The position numbers were made by a program, and so were the translations under genes. Of a DNA stretch of 5,933 nucleotides, positions 1 through 5,933 are shown in pieces; the stretch's first letter is position 1, and every line of letters starts with the position of its first letter. This DNA comes from an uncultured Oscillospiraceae bacterium (GTDB lineage: Bacteria > Bacillota_A > Clostridia > Oscillospirales > Oscillospiraceae), in the NCBI GenBank assembly GCA_934667865.1, contig CAKUMR010000079.1:1-5933 (forward strand). Reading direction: 5' to 3'. The notes under the pieces were generated by a model. It ran no database searches. It was not told the DNA's origin and saw only the letters and a list, made by a program, of their open reading frames with translations.

Positions 1-1059
1 TTCAAGCGCTTTGCGGTACAAAAGCCCATACAGCGTATCCGCGTCGAGGTTCTGACCGATCATCTCCGCAAACTGCCCAAACAGGCGCACCCATGCATTG
101 AGATCGGTGCTGCAATTGTTGCAGTGCACCATAGCGACCGGGCTGCCGGACGGCGTTGCGACCAGATCCAGCTCCTCATACACAGTGGAAAGCGGGTGTT
201 CCAGCACCAACATCCCAAAAATCGATGTCCCGGCAGAAACATTGCCGGTGCGCGGCGCAACAGAGTTGGTCGCGACCATACCCGTCCCCGCATCGCCCTC
301 CGGCGGGCAAAACGGGATGCCTGCTTCCAGCGCGCCGGACGGGTCAAGCAGATGTGCGCCCTGCTCCGTCAAAGCCCCCGCCGATGTCCCCGCAGGCAGA
401 GGCTTCGGCAGCAGCGCGCGCAGCGGCTGCGCAACACCGTGTTTTTCTGTCAGCGCATCAAATTTGGTAAGCATTTCTTCGTTGTAGTCCTGTGCGACCG
501 GGTCGATGGGGAACATCCCAGACGCATCGTCCAGCCCGATCACCTGCTTGCCAGTCAGCTTCCAGTGAACGTAGCCCGCCAGCGTTGTAAGAAAGCGCAC
601 CTGCGGCACATGGGATTCCTGATTCAGGATCGCCTGATAGAAATGTGCTGCGCTCCAGCGCTGCGGAATATGGAAATTTAGTGCCCTTGTCAGCTCCTCA
701 GACGCCGGCAGCGTTATGGTATTGCGCCAGGTGCGAAATGGCGCAAGCAGCCGCCCCTGCGCATCAAACGCCAGATAGCCGTGCATCATGGCGGAAATGC
801 CGATCGCAGCAACACGTCGCAGCGTCACGCCGTATTTTTGCACCGCATCCTCCGCCAGCGCCGTGTAGCAGCTTTGCAGTCCCACCCATACCTCGTCCAG
901 CGCATATGTCCAGATGCCGTGCTCCAGTCGGTTCTCCCACGTATAGCCACCGAAGGCAAGCGGCGTTCCGTCCGGCGCGGTCAAAACAGCCTTGATGCGT
1001 GTTGAGCCAAGCTCAATGCCAAGCAGTGCTGTGCCGTTTGTGATTGCATCATGCCTCAT
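1..1059 (-). CDS. FGGY-family carbohydrate kinase, presumed L-ribulokinase (3' end outside window)
   Basis: The first 353 residues are present and the frame is open to the window edge, so the C-terminal part of a roughly 500-residue FGGY kinase is missing. FGGY kinases phosphorylate sugars with ATP in the cytoplasm. Visible motifs are an N-terminal phosphate-binding loop, [13 protein letters not shown] (residues 14-26), the segment GISAMMHGY (87-95), a GDAGTG segment (255-260) whose Asp256 is the likely catalytic base, and the ADP-binding GTSIFG turn (277-282). The start ATG overlaps the araD stop (ATGA) and has GGAGG six bases upstream, so translation is probably coupled. Following araA and araD, the expected job is L-ribulose to L-ribulose 5-phosphate. 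The sequence is clearly unlike E. coli AraB (which begins GLDFGSDSVRAL). It may be of the non-orthologous clostridial ribulokinase type described in Clostridium acetobutylicum as AraK, which I cite from memory. Family is certain; substrate is inferred from the neighbours. Confidence 0.9.
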   Translation of the reverse strand, partial: MRHDAITNGTALLGIELGSTRIKAVLTAPDGTPLAFGGYTWENRLEHGIWTYALDEVWVGLQSCYTALAEDAVQKYGVTLRRVAAIGISAMMHGYLAFDAQGRLLAPFRTWRNTITLPASEELTRALNFHIPQRWSAAHFYQAILNQESHVPQVRFLTTLAGYVHWKLTGKQVIGLDDASGMFPIDPVAQDYNEEMLTKFDALTEKHGVAQPLRALLPKPLPAGTSAGALTEQGAHLLDPSGALEAGIPFCPPEGDAGTGMVATNSVAPRTGNVSAGTSIFGMLVLEHPLSTVYEELDLVATPSGSPVAMVHCNNCSTDLNAWVRLFGQFAEMIGQNLDADTLYGLLYRKALE

Positions 1060-1763
1060 CTATGTCCTCCCTGCCCGTAATAGGCGTTCGGTCCGTGCTT
1101 ACGTAGAAAGTGCTTGTCGAGCAGTTCCCGCTGCATCGGCGCGAGCTGCGGACAGAGCTGTCTGGATTGGAGTGCAAGAAATGCGATCTCTTCCAGCACG
1201 ACTGCATGATAAACTGCCTCCGCTGCGTCCTTACCCCAGGTAAACGGTCCGTGGCTATGCACCAGCACCGCCGGAACATCCGTCGGCAAAATGCCGCGTT
1301 CGTGGAAGCAGGAGATGATCACATTCCCGGTTTCCTCCTCATACGCGCCGCGAATCTCCTCCGGCGTCATCTGCCGTGTGCACGGCACCTCGCCATAGAA
1401 ATAGTCCGCGTGCGTCGTGCCGAGTGCCGGAATGCCTTGCCCTGCCTGTGCAAACGCAGTCGCCCAGCGGGAATGCGTATGCACGATGCCGCCAAGCTGC
1501 GGGAATGCGCGATACAGCACCGCATGGGTCGGCGTGTCCGACGAGGGTCTGTAGCGCCCCTCCACGACCTGTTCCGTTTCCAGATCCACAACGACCATGT
1601 CCTCTGCGCACAGTTCATCATATTCCACGCCGGAGGGCTTGATAACCATCACGCCCTCTGCGCGGTCCACGGCAGACACATTGCCCCAGGTGAATGTGAC
1701 CAGATGATGGCGTGGAAGCGCCAGATTTGCCTGAAGCACCTGCTTTTTGAGTTCTTCCAACAT
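1056..1763 (-). CDS. araD: L-ribulose-5-phosphate 4-epimerase
   Basis: This cytoplasmic zinc enzyme interconverts L-ribulose 5-phosphate and D-xylulose 5-phosphate by retro-aldol/aldol chemistry, and belongs to the class II aldolase/AraD family. The 235 residues align without gaps to E. coli AraD as I know it (MLEDLKRQVLEANLALP versus [17 protein letters not shown]). Counting from the second of two adjacent ATGs, the key residues fall at E. coli numbers: zinc ligands His95, His97 and His171, plus Asp76, Thr116, Asp120, Glu142 and Tyr229. I chose that second ATG (1763) because its AGAGG lies 7 bases upstream, against 4 for the first ATG (1766). Starting at 1766 would add one Met. The gene begins just after the araA stop. 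The C-terminus carries four extra residues, GGHR, beyond the E. coli end at YYGQ, and these encode the ribosome binding site of the next gene. The paralogues UlaF and SgbE are unlikely next to araA. Confidence 0.97.
   Translation of the reverse strand: MLEELKKQVLQANLALPRHHLVTFTWGNVSAVDRAEGVMVIKPSGVEYDELCAEDMVVVDLETEQVVEGRYRPSSDTPTHAVLYRAFPQLGGIVHTHSRWATAFAQAGQGIPALGTTHADYFYGEVPCTRQMTPEEIRGAYEEETGNVIISCFHERGILPTDVPAVLVHSHGPFTWGKDAAEAVYHAVVLEEIAFLALQSRQLCPQLAPMQRELLDKHFLRKHGPNAYYGQGGHR
1066..1070 (-). promoter_or_regulatory. Ribosome binding site of the FGGY kinase, inside the end of araD
   Basis: GGAGG lies six bases before the kinase ATG and is read as the two Gly codons of the GGHR tail of AraD. 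With the ATGA stop/start overlap, this fixes the kinase start at 1059 and suggests translational coupling. Confidence 0.85.
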
Positions 1764-1767
1764 CATC

Positions 1768-3246
1768 TTACCTCTGCTTCAGCAGCCATGCCACGTCATT
1801 TACAAAGAGGAGCTGTTTCCAGTCCTCAAACTTTGTATCCGCTGTGATGTGCACGCACTCGATCTGCATAATGTCTGCCCAATCGATCATGGTCTGTACG
1901 TCCAGTGCAGTCGTCAGAACGGTATGGTGTGCACCGCCTGCCTGAATCCAGCACTTTGCTCCGGTCAGAAGATCCGGCGCTGGCTTCCACATGACCTTTG
2001 CCACCGGTAGATTCGGCATTTTTTTGGCAGTCTTGACGCATTCGATGTCCTGCAGGATCAGGCGGAAGCGTCCACCCATATCGACCAGTGACGCGACAAA
2101 GCCCTTGCCCGGCTTGCTCTCAAACAGAAGCCGCGCGGGTGGCTGCCGATCACCGATGCCAAGCGGATAGACCCGGATCACAGGTCGATCCGCGGCAAGA
2201 CTGGGGCAGACCTCCAGCATATGTGCGCCAAGCTCCTCCTCGTGCCCTTGTTCGAGCTCGTAATTATAGTCCTCCATGAACGCCGTGCCGCCGGGAAGCC
2301 CTTCCGCCATTGCCTTCATCACCGCCGTCATCGCCGAGACCTTCCAGTCGCCCTCGCCGCCGTAGCCCATGCCGTCTGCCATAATATTCTGGCTGGCAAG
2401 ACCCGGCAGCTCCTCCAGACCGTAAAGATCCTGGAAATTGTTAATGAAGCAGTTGGCGTGCTCGCGCTCCATGATCTTGCGGATGGCGATCTCCTCGCGT
2501 GCCTGATAGCGTACAGCATGCAGATCATCGGTCTGTACCGTATAGCGTGCACGGTACTCGGCAAGTTTGGCGTCTACCTCTTCTTCCGTGACGCTCTGCA
2601 TCACCTCGACCATGTGCCCGACAGGCCAGTAATCCACGTGCCAGCCGAATTTTTTCTGCGCCTCGATCTTATCGCCCTCAGTCACGGCGACATCGCGCAT
2701 ATTATCACCGAAGCGGATACAGCGCGTCTTTCTGGACACCGCCGCGCCCACTGCCGCACGCATCCAGAGCCCCAGCTCGCGGCGAAACGGCTCATCCTTC
2801 CAGTAGCCGACCACGATCTTTCTCGGCTTACGCAGCCGCGCTGCTAAAAAACCGTGCTCCCGGTCGCCATGGGATGCCTGATTCAGGTTCATGAAGTCCA
2901 TGTCGATCTCTTCGTTTGGAATATCGCGGTGATACTGCGTATGCAAGTGACAGTACGGCTTTTGCAGCAGCTCAATGCCATCCAGCCACATTTTGCTCGG
3001 TGAGAAGGTATGACACCATGTCACCACACCTGCACAGGTGTCGTCAAAATTTGCTTTTTTCATCAGCTCTGTGATCTCGTCGCTCGTTTTGACTGTTGCT
3101 TTATAGACCAGTCTGCACGGCAGCGCCCCACAGGCGTTAAGCTCCCGCTCCATTTCGTGCCCGCGCCGATCGATCGTATCGAGCACCTCCTGCCCATACA
3201 GGAACTGCGAGCCGATGACCAACCAAAATTCATAGTTTTTCAGCAT
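1768..3246 (-). CDS. araA: L-arabinose isomerase
   Basis: This enzyme converts L-arabinose to L-ribulose in the cytoplasm, the first step of bacterial arabinose catabolism; the family is Mn2+-dependent. The full-length protein has 492 residues (E. coli AraA has 500). The N-terminus contains the family segment [13 protein letters not shown] (6-18). The metal site is recognisable: Glu298 in GGEGDWK, Glu325 in [12 protein letters not shown], His342 in [10 protein letters not shown], and the AGGAHHT segment where His440 or His441 is the fourth ligand. These correspond to E. coli Glu306, Glu333, His350 and His450. The start ATG has GAGG seven bases upstream (3254-3257). The gene follows an 87-base gap that contains a strong hairpin. 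Its stop TAA is one base before the double ATG of araD. No frameshift or missing catalytic residue is seen. Some family members also isomerise D-galactose to D-tagatose, but the araD neighbour argues for arabinose. Confidence 0.98.
   Translation of the reverse strand: MLKNYEFWLVIGSQFLYGQEVLDTIDRRGHEMERELNACGALPCRLVYKATVKTSDEITELMKKANFDDTCAGVVTWCHTFSPSKMWLDGIELLQKPYCHLHTQYHRDIPNEEIDMDFMNLNQASHGDREHGFLAARLRKPRKIVVGYWKDEPFRRELGLWMRAAVGAAVSRKTRCIRFGDNMRDVAVTEGDKIEAQKKFGWHVDYWPVGHMVEVMQSVTEEEVDAKLAEYRARYTVQTDDLHAVRYQAREEIAIRKIMEREHANCFINNFQDLYGLEELPGLASQNIMADGMGYGGEGDWKVSAMTAVMKAMAEGLPGGTAFMEDYNYELEQGHEEELGAHMLEVCPSLAADRPVIRVYPLGIGDRQPPARLLFESKPGKGFVASLVDMGGRFRLILQDIECVKTAKKMPNLPVAKVMWKPAPDLLTGAKCWIQAGGAHHTVLTTALDVQTMIDWADIMQIECVHITADTKFEDWKQLLFVNDVAWLLKQR
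1771..1775 (-). promoter_or_regulatory. Ribosome binding site of araD, overlapping the end of araA
   Basis: AGAGG is formed by the last codons of araA just before its TAA. Spacing is 4 bases to the first ATG (1766) and 7 to the second (1763), which favours the second as the real start. Confidence 0.75.
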
Positions 3247-3253
3247 AGTACTT

Positions 3254-3257
3254 CCTC
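3254..3257 (-). promoter_or_regulatory. Ribosome binding site of araA
   Basis: GAGG (within GAGGAAG) lies seven bases before the araA ATG. It sits in the unpaired stretch downstream of the intercistronic hairpin, so it should be accessible. Confidence 0.75.
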
Positions 3258-3287
3258 ATTCATACAGCGTCAGAATACGGTTTTATC

Positions 3288-3320
3288 CATCGCCGCGCAC
3301 CTCGCAGGTACGCGGCGATA
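3288..3320 (-). promoter_or_regulatory. Strong intercistronic stem-loop between the GH4 gene and araA
   Basis: In the transcribed (minus) strand a 14-pair stem closes on a three-base GCG loop. Nine pairs (3289-3297 with 3311-3319), one U-G wobble (3298 with 3310) and four more pairs (3299-3302 with 3306-3309) enclose the loop at 3303-3305. A further terminal G-U pair is possible at 3288/3320. It starts 13 bases after the GH4 stop and ends about 40 bases before the araA start. No U-run follows, only GGATAAAACC, so it is not a standard intrinsic terminator. An mRNA processing, stabilising or partial attenuation element is likelier. The structure is seen directly; the role is inferred. Confidence 0.7.
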
Positions 3321-3333
3321 CTCCGGCAGCGTT

Positions 3334-4668
3334 TCAGGTGAAATCCGCCAGATATTCACGGTTTGCTTCGATCAGCTCGCCGACCATGGCATTGATCTGC
3401 TCCAGTGTGCAGTTTGCCGCCGTCATCGGATCGAGGCGGACACCATTGTAGACGTGCGTGAATTTCTTTTCGACCATGGCGCGCGCCATCTGCTGGTGGA
3501 CCAGAATATTGGTCGTATTCAGCGCTGCAAGCTGCGAAGGCAGCTCGCCGACGTAGCAGGGATGGATACCCTCGCTGTCGGTATAGCACGGTACTTCGAC
3601 CACGGCGTCCGCCGGCAGGTTCGGGATCAGCCCCGTATTGCGCACATTCAAATTTGCGCGGAACGGCTTGCCGGTCCAGTAGGCATGAATGATCTCCGGC
3701 GCGTACTCAAAGCTCTTGGTGATGGGGATCTCCTTATCCTCCTTTACGATCTGCTCCAGCTCTTCAAAGTAGACGTCGCGGCTCTGCTCCTGACGCAGCC
3801 ACCAGCGATCATCTACGCGATACTTGGCGATCATATCAGCGTTCTTGCGGAAGTACGGACCGTACTCGCTCATATGGAACGGGGATTCGGAGACGTATTT
3901 GCCGAAGTTCTGCATGATCTCAAAGCGGACAAAGTCATAAACTCTGGAATCATAATGGCAGTAGTCCGGCTCCACCTTTTGCAGCTCTTCAATGAGCTTC
4001 TTATCCTTCGCCATCTCGAACAGGCGCGGATAGGCGTCCTTGCCGTCGATCTTATATTGCAGGAACCAGTCCATATGGTTGATGCCCGCCGCCCAAAAGC
4101 GAACGTGCTCCATCGTCGTGCCGAGATACGCCGAAAGCTGGAGCGCCGTGCTCTGCACATTATGGCAGAAGCCGAACACCTTGATCTTTGTCGCATAGCT
4201 CAGCGCCAGACACAGCGCCGCCATGGGGTTGGTGTAGTTAAAGAAGTATGCGTCCGGGCAAAGCTCCTCCATATCCTTGCAGATCGCCAGGATCGTCGGA
4301 AACGCGCGCAGCCCACGCATCATGCCGCCCGGACCGATGATGTCACCGACGTTCTGGATGCAGCCGTATTTTTCCGGGATGCCCAGATCCTTTTCATACA
4401 TCTTGACGCCGCCGACATTGATAGTGTTGATGACAAACGTCGCATCGTGCATTACGTCCCGGCGTTCGGTGCTCGCAAGGATCCGCGTATCGCTGCCGAG
4501 CTGCTTGACGATCTTCTTTGCCACCTGCTCCATGATGTGGAGCTTATATTCATTAATGTCTACCAGCGCGATGCAGTCTACATGCATATCATGATACGTC
4601 AGAACGTCACAGATCAGCTTTTTGGAAAACATGCCGCTGCCGGCGCCAATAATTACGATTTTGTTCAT
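3334..4668 (-). CDS. Family GH4 NAD+/metal-dependent glycosidase, MelA-like (alpha-galactosidase or related specificity)
   Basis: GH4 enzymes cleave glycosides by transient oxidation at C3 using bound NAD+ and a divalent metal such as Mn2+. There is no signal peptide, so it acts on imported substrate in the cytoplasm. The 444 residues match the family length (E. coli MelA 451). The Rossmann loop is IGAGSG (7-12). Next come GPGGMMR (112-118), NYTNPMA (144-150), the Cys168-His169 motif in GFCHNVQ and the metal His198 in AGINHMD. The C-terminal stretch (WTGKP, NVRNTGLIPNLP, VGELPSQLAALNTTN; about 331-387) closely follows E. coli MelA as I know it. MelA has CHSV where this protein has CHNV. The start ATG has AAAGGA upstream with AGGA ending 10 bases before it. 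The gene lies between a sugar transporter and araA, so its product probably feeds arabinose catabolism. Family assignment is firm. Alpha-galactosidase, beta-L-arabinopyranosidase, alpha-glucosidase and alpha-galacturonidase activities all remain possible. Confidence 0.95.
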   Translation of the reverse strand: MNKIVIIGAGSGMFSKKLICDVLTYHDMHVDCIALVDINEYKLHIMEQVAKKIVKQLGSDTRILASTERRDVMHDATFVINTINVGGVKMYEKDLGIPEKYGCIQNVGDIIGPGGMMRGLRAFPTILAICKDMEELCPDAYFFNYTNPMAALCLALSYATKIKVFGFCHNVQSTALQLSAYLGTTMEHVRFWAAGINHMDWFLQYKIDGKDAYPRLFEMAKDKKLIEELQKVEPDYCHYDSRVYDFVRFEIMQNFGKYVSESPFHMSEYGPYFRKNADMIAKYRVDDRWWLRQEQSRDVYFEELEQIVKEDKEIPITKSFEYAPEIIHAYWTGKPFRANLNVRNTGLIPNLPADAVVEVPCYTDSEGIHPCYVGELPSQLAALNTTNILVHQQMARAMVEKKFTHVYNGVRLDPMTAANCTLEQINAMVGELIEANREYLADFT

Positions 4669-4678
4669 GTTGAATGCT

Positions 4679-4684
4679 TCCTTT
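4679..4684 (-). promoter_or_regulatory. Ribosome binding site of the GH4 gene
   Basis: AAAGGA ends 10 bases before the GH4 ATG, within the AT-rich 42-base gap after the permease stop. That gap shows no convincing promoter or terminator. Confidence 0.65.
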
Positions 4685-4710
4685 CTGTTTCTATATCCAA
4701 AATTTTCTAA

Positions 4711-5667
4711 TCACTTGATCGCCATGCCGGATTTTCTGTCAGCCGTGATCGCAACAACGACCATGAAGATCAGCCCCTGAATGAGTTGCTGAATGCTCGG
4801 CTCGAGCTTGAGCATGACCAGCCCATTGTTCATCACCGCGTACAGCAGGCACCCGATGATGACTGAGGTAAAGCGCGCCTTCGCGCCGCCGCCGATCGGC
4901 AGACCGCCGAGTACCAGCGCGATGAGCAGGTTCGTCTCTACAAGGTTGCCGCCCGTCGCCGTCACTGAACCGACCTTCAGAAGATTGATAAATGCTGCAA
5001 GCCCCGTCAGCGCGCCTGCCGCCGTAAAGATAAGGAGCTTCATTTTCTCGACCTTGATGCCCGCAAAACGTGCGCCGATCTCACCCGCGCCGACTGCCTT
5101 GACGCGCGGTCCGAGCGGCGTATGCTGGAACAGCAGATACCCCGCCAGCAGCACCGCCAGTGTGACCGGCAGCTTCAATGCCAGCACGTCCAGCGCGTTC
5201 AGGCTCAGCGGCGCATTGACCGGCGCATCGGTCGTAAGGTACTTGCACACACCGCGGAACAGGAACATCGTGCAGATCGTCACGATAAACGATGGGATCT
5301 TCAAAAACACATTCAGCGCGCCGTTCAAAAGCCCGATGAGCGTGCCCGTCAGGATGCCGCAGACGATTGCCAGCGGAATGCTGACACGCGCGACATAGGC
5401 GATCACGATCCCGGCGACACCGATGATCGCGCCCTGTGAAAAGTCCAGCCCACCGATGGTCATCACGAAAAACACGCCAGTCGCGGTAATGAGCAGCACA
5501 TACGTCTGATTCAAAATCAGCAGCAGGTTCTTCGGACGCAGGATCTTGCCGCCCGTCAAGATCCCAAATACCGCGAGCATCAGGATCAGACCGGCAAATG
5601 GGATCAGTTCACTGAGACATTTACCGATGCGAGCCTTGCCCAGCCGGGAATCCACATTCTTTTTCAC
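4711..5667 (-). CDS. CUT2-family sugar ABC transporter permease (RbsC/XylH/AraH-like)
   Basis: This is the membrane subunit of a monosaccharide-type ABC importer; the family normally works as a homodimer with one RbsA-like ATPase and a lipoprotein or periplasmic-type binding protein. The 318 residues are strongly hydrophobic with about 8-10 membrane segments, the clearest near 21-39, 48-70, 77-93, 98-121, 125-140, 163-181, 209-231 and 265-310. Family landmarks are GGLDFSQGA (72-80, compare GGIDLSVG in RbsC) and the ATPase-contacting loop TPLGPRVKAVGAGEIGARFAGI (183-204, compare the EAA-like loop of RbsC). The start is GTG, with GGAGG six bases upstream. An ATG five bases further upstream is out of frame and too close to that site. 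The gene begins 12 bases after the ATPase stop. Substrate cannot be read from the sequence; L-arabinose or an arabinoside is inferred from the downstream genes. Confidence 0.93.
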   Translation of the reverse strand: MKKNVDSRLGKARIGKCLSELIPFAGLILMLAVFGILTGGKILRPKNLLLILNQTYVLLITATGVFFVMTIGGLDFSQGAIIGVAGIVIAYVARVSIPLAIVCGILTGTLIGLLNGALNVFLKIPSFIVTICTMFLFRGVCKYLTTDAPVNAPLSLNALDVLALKLPVTLAVLLAGYLLFQHTPLGPRVKAVGAGEIGARFAGIKVEKMKLLIFTAAGALTGLAAFINLLKVGSVTATGGNLVETNLLIALVLGGLPIGGGAKARFTSVIIGCLLYAVMNNGLVMLKLEPSIQQLIQGLIFMVVVAITADRKSGMAIK

Positions 5668-5673
5668 GTCATA

Positions 5674-5678
5674 CCTCC
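5674..5678 (-). promoter_or_regulatory. Ribosome binding site deciding the GTG start of the permease
   Basis: GGAGG begins one base after the ATPase stop codon and lies six bases before the GTG at 5667. A nearer ATG at 5672 has a one-base spacing and reads only Met-Thr-stop, so the GTG is the functional start. Confidence 0.8.
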
Positions 5679-5679
5679 G

Positions 5680-5933
5680 TCAAACCATTGCCTTGATGAT
5701 GTCAACTTCCGACAGCGTTTCACTGCGCAGGAACTCTCCGCTGACCATGCCGTCCTTGAGCACCAGAATGCGGTCGCTCATACCGAGCAGCTCCAGTATC
5801 TCCTCGGAGATCATCAGAATCGCCCGCCCCTCCTGCTTGAGGCGCTCCATCAGGGCGTAAATATCCGCCTTGACCTTGATGTCGATGCCACGGGTCGGGC
5901 TGTCCAGGATCAGAATGTCCGAATCCTTGCCGA
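5680..5933 (-). CDS. Sugar ABC transporter ATP-binding protein, C-terminal fragment (RbsA/XylG-like)
   Basis: Only the last 83 residues are inside the window; the 5' part lies beyond 5933. These energy-coupling ATPases carry two fused nucleotide-binding domains, about 500 residues in total, and this piece is the end of the second one. It contains the Walker B and D-loop region ILILDSPTRGID (6-17 of the fragment), followed by VKADIYALMERLKQEGRAILMISEEILELLGMSDRI and the typical tail VLKDGMVSGEF. It aligns directly to the RbsA second domain as I know it (LILDEPTRGVD, then SSEMPEVLGMSDRI). The residue after the Walker B aspartate is Ser, where a catalytic Glu is usual. The H-loop position is Ser-Glu-Glu, so it lacks His, as is normal for the second domain of this class. 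The stop TGA is 12 bases before the permease GTG, so the two genes form one transporter unit. Confidence 0.92.
   Translation of the reverse strand, partial: GKDSDILILDSPTRGIDIKVKADIYALMERLKQEGRAILMISEEILELLGMSDRILVLKDGMVSGEFLRSETLSEVDIIKAMV

Noticed and set aside
124..681. A 185-codon plus-strand frame and several smaller overlapping ones opposite the kinase.
   Set aside because: The minus strand carries a continuous FGGY kinase frame with conserved motifs. The plus-strand frames have low-complexity, Arg/Pro/Ser-rich content typical of shadows.
1056..1763. The epimerase as UlaF or SgbE (L-ascorbate or L-xylulose pathway).
   Set aside because: The alignment is strongest to AraD as remembered, and the gene is coupled to araA; no ascorbate-pathway gene is present.
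1110..1847. A 245-codon plus-strand open frame opposite araD.
   Set aside because: It lies wholly against araD and the end of araA, whose catalytic residues are intact, and it shows no family motif. It is a composition shadow.
3288..3320. The hairpin as an intrinsic terminator ending the transporter-GH4 transcript.
   Set aside because: In the transcribed direction it is followed by GGATAAAACC, with no U-run, so it lacks the second half of a Rho-independent terminator.
3010..4710. A 566-codon open frame on the plus strand opposite the GH4 gene and the start of araA.
   Set aside because: It is antisense to two unmistakable enzyme genes and both flanking gaps. It is rich in His, Arg, Asp and Leu with no recognisable domain, and has no properly spaced ribosome site. 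Long antisense frames are common opposite GC-biased genes.
4669..4710. A promoter or terminator in the AT-rich gap between the permease and the GH4 gene.
   Set aside because: The gap is only 42 bases. It has an AAAATTTT palindrome but no GC stem, and no -35/-10 pair with sensible spacing.
4711..5933. Assignment of the transporter as ribose- or xylose-specific (RbsAC or XylGH).
   Set aside because: Substrate in this family cannot be read from the permease or the ATPase tail. The binding protein that decides it is not in the window, so only the family is stated.

Overview
The window reads as the middle of one co-directional sugar-utilisation operon, entirely on the minus strand, so transcription runs from position 5933 towards 1. 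In transcription order it holds six genes: the C-terminal end of a CUT2-type (RbsA/XylG-like) sugar ABC transporter ATPase (5680-5933, cut by the window edge); its RbsC-like permease (4711-5667); a MelA-like family GH4 glycosidase (3334-4668); L-arabinose isomerase AraA (1768-3246); L-ribulose-5-phosphate 4-epimerase AraD (1056-1763); and an FGGY-family sugar kinase (1-1059, cut by the other edge). No RNA gene, mobile element, CRISPR array or long non-coding stretch was seen. The largest gap is 87 bases.

Organism: the DNA is GC-rich by eye, with G/C-biased third codon positions. The Shine-Dalgarno sequences are strong. The kinase does not look like proteobacterial AraB. The combination of a CUT2 transporter, GH4 enzyme, araA, araD and a non-AraB FGGY kinase fits a GC-rich anaerobic Firmicute (Clostridia, perhaps an Oscillospiraceae-type gut bacterium). 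This placement is inference and nothing in the window proves it.

How the genes work together: the transporter brings in a pentose or a small glycoside. The GH4 enzyme would hydrolyse an imported glycoside in the cytoplasm. AraA converts L-arabinose to L-ribulose, the FGGY kinase (the presumed ribulokinase) makes L-ribulose 5-phosphate, and AraD epimerises this to D-xylulose 5-phosphate for the pentose phosphate or phosphoketolase route. The three catabolic genes are tightly coupled: 1 base separates the araA stop from the first possible araD ATG, and araD and the kinase share an ATGA overlap. The promoter, any regulator and the substrate-binding protein must lie outside the window, probably upstream of 5933.

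The main points of interest are: (1) the MelA-like GH4 enzyme inside an arabinose operon, which suggests activity on beta-L-arabinopyranosides, the C6-less analogues of alpha-D-galactosides; (2) its CHNV active-site motif, where MelA has CHSV; (3) a strong intercistronic hairpin between the GH4 gene and araA; (4) a serine in place of the catalytic glutamate in the second Walker B of the ATPase. I do not see an entirely unknown system here.
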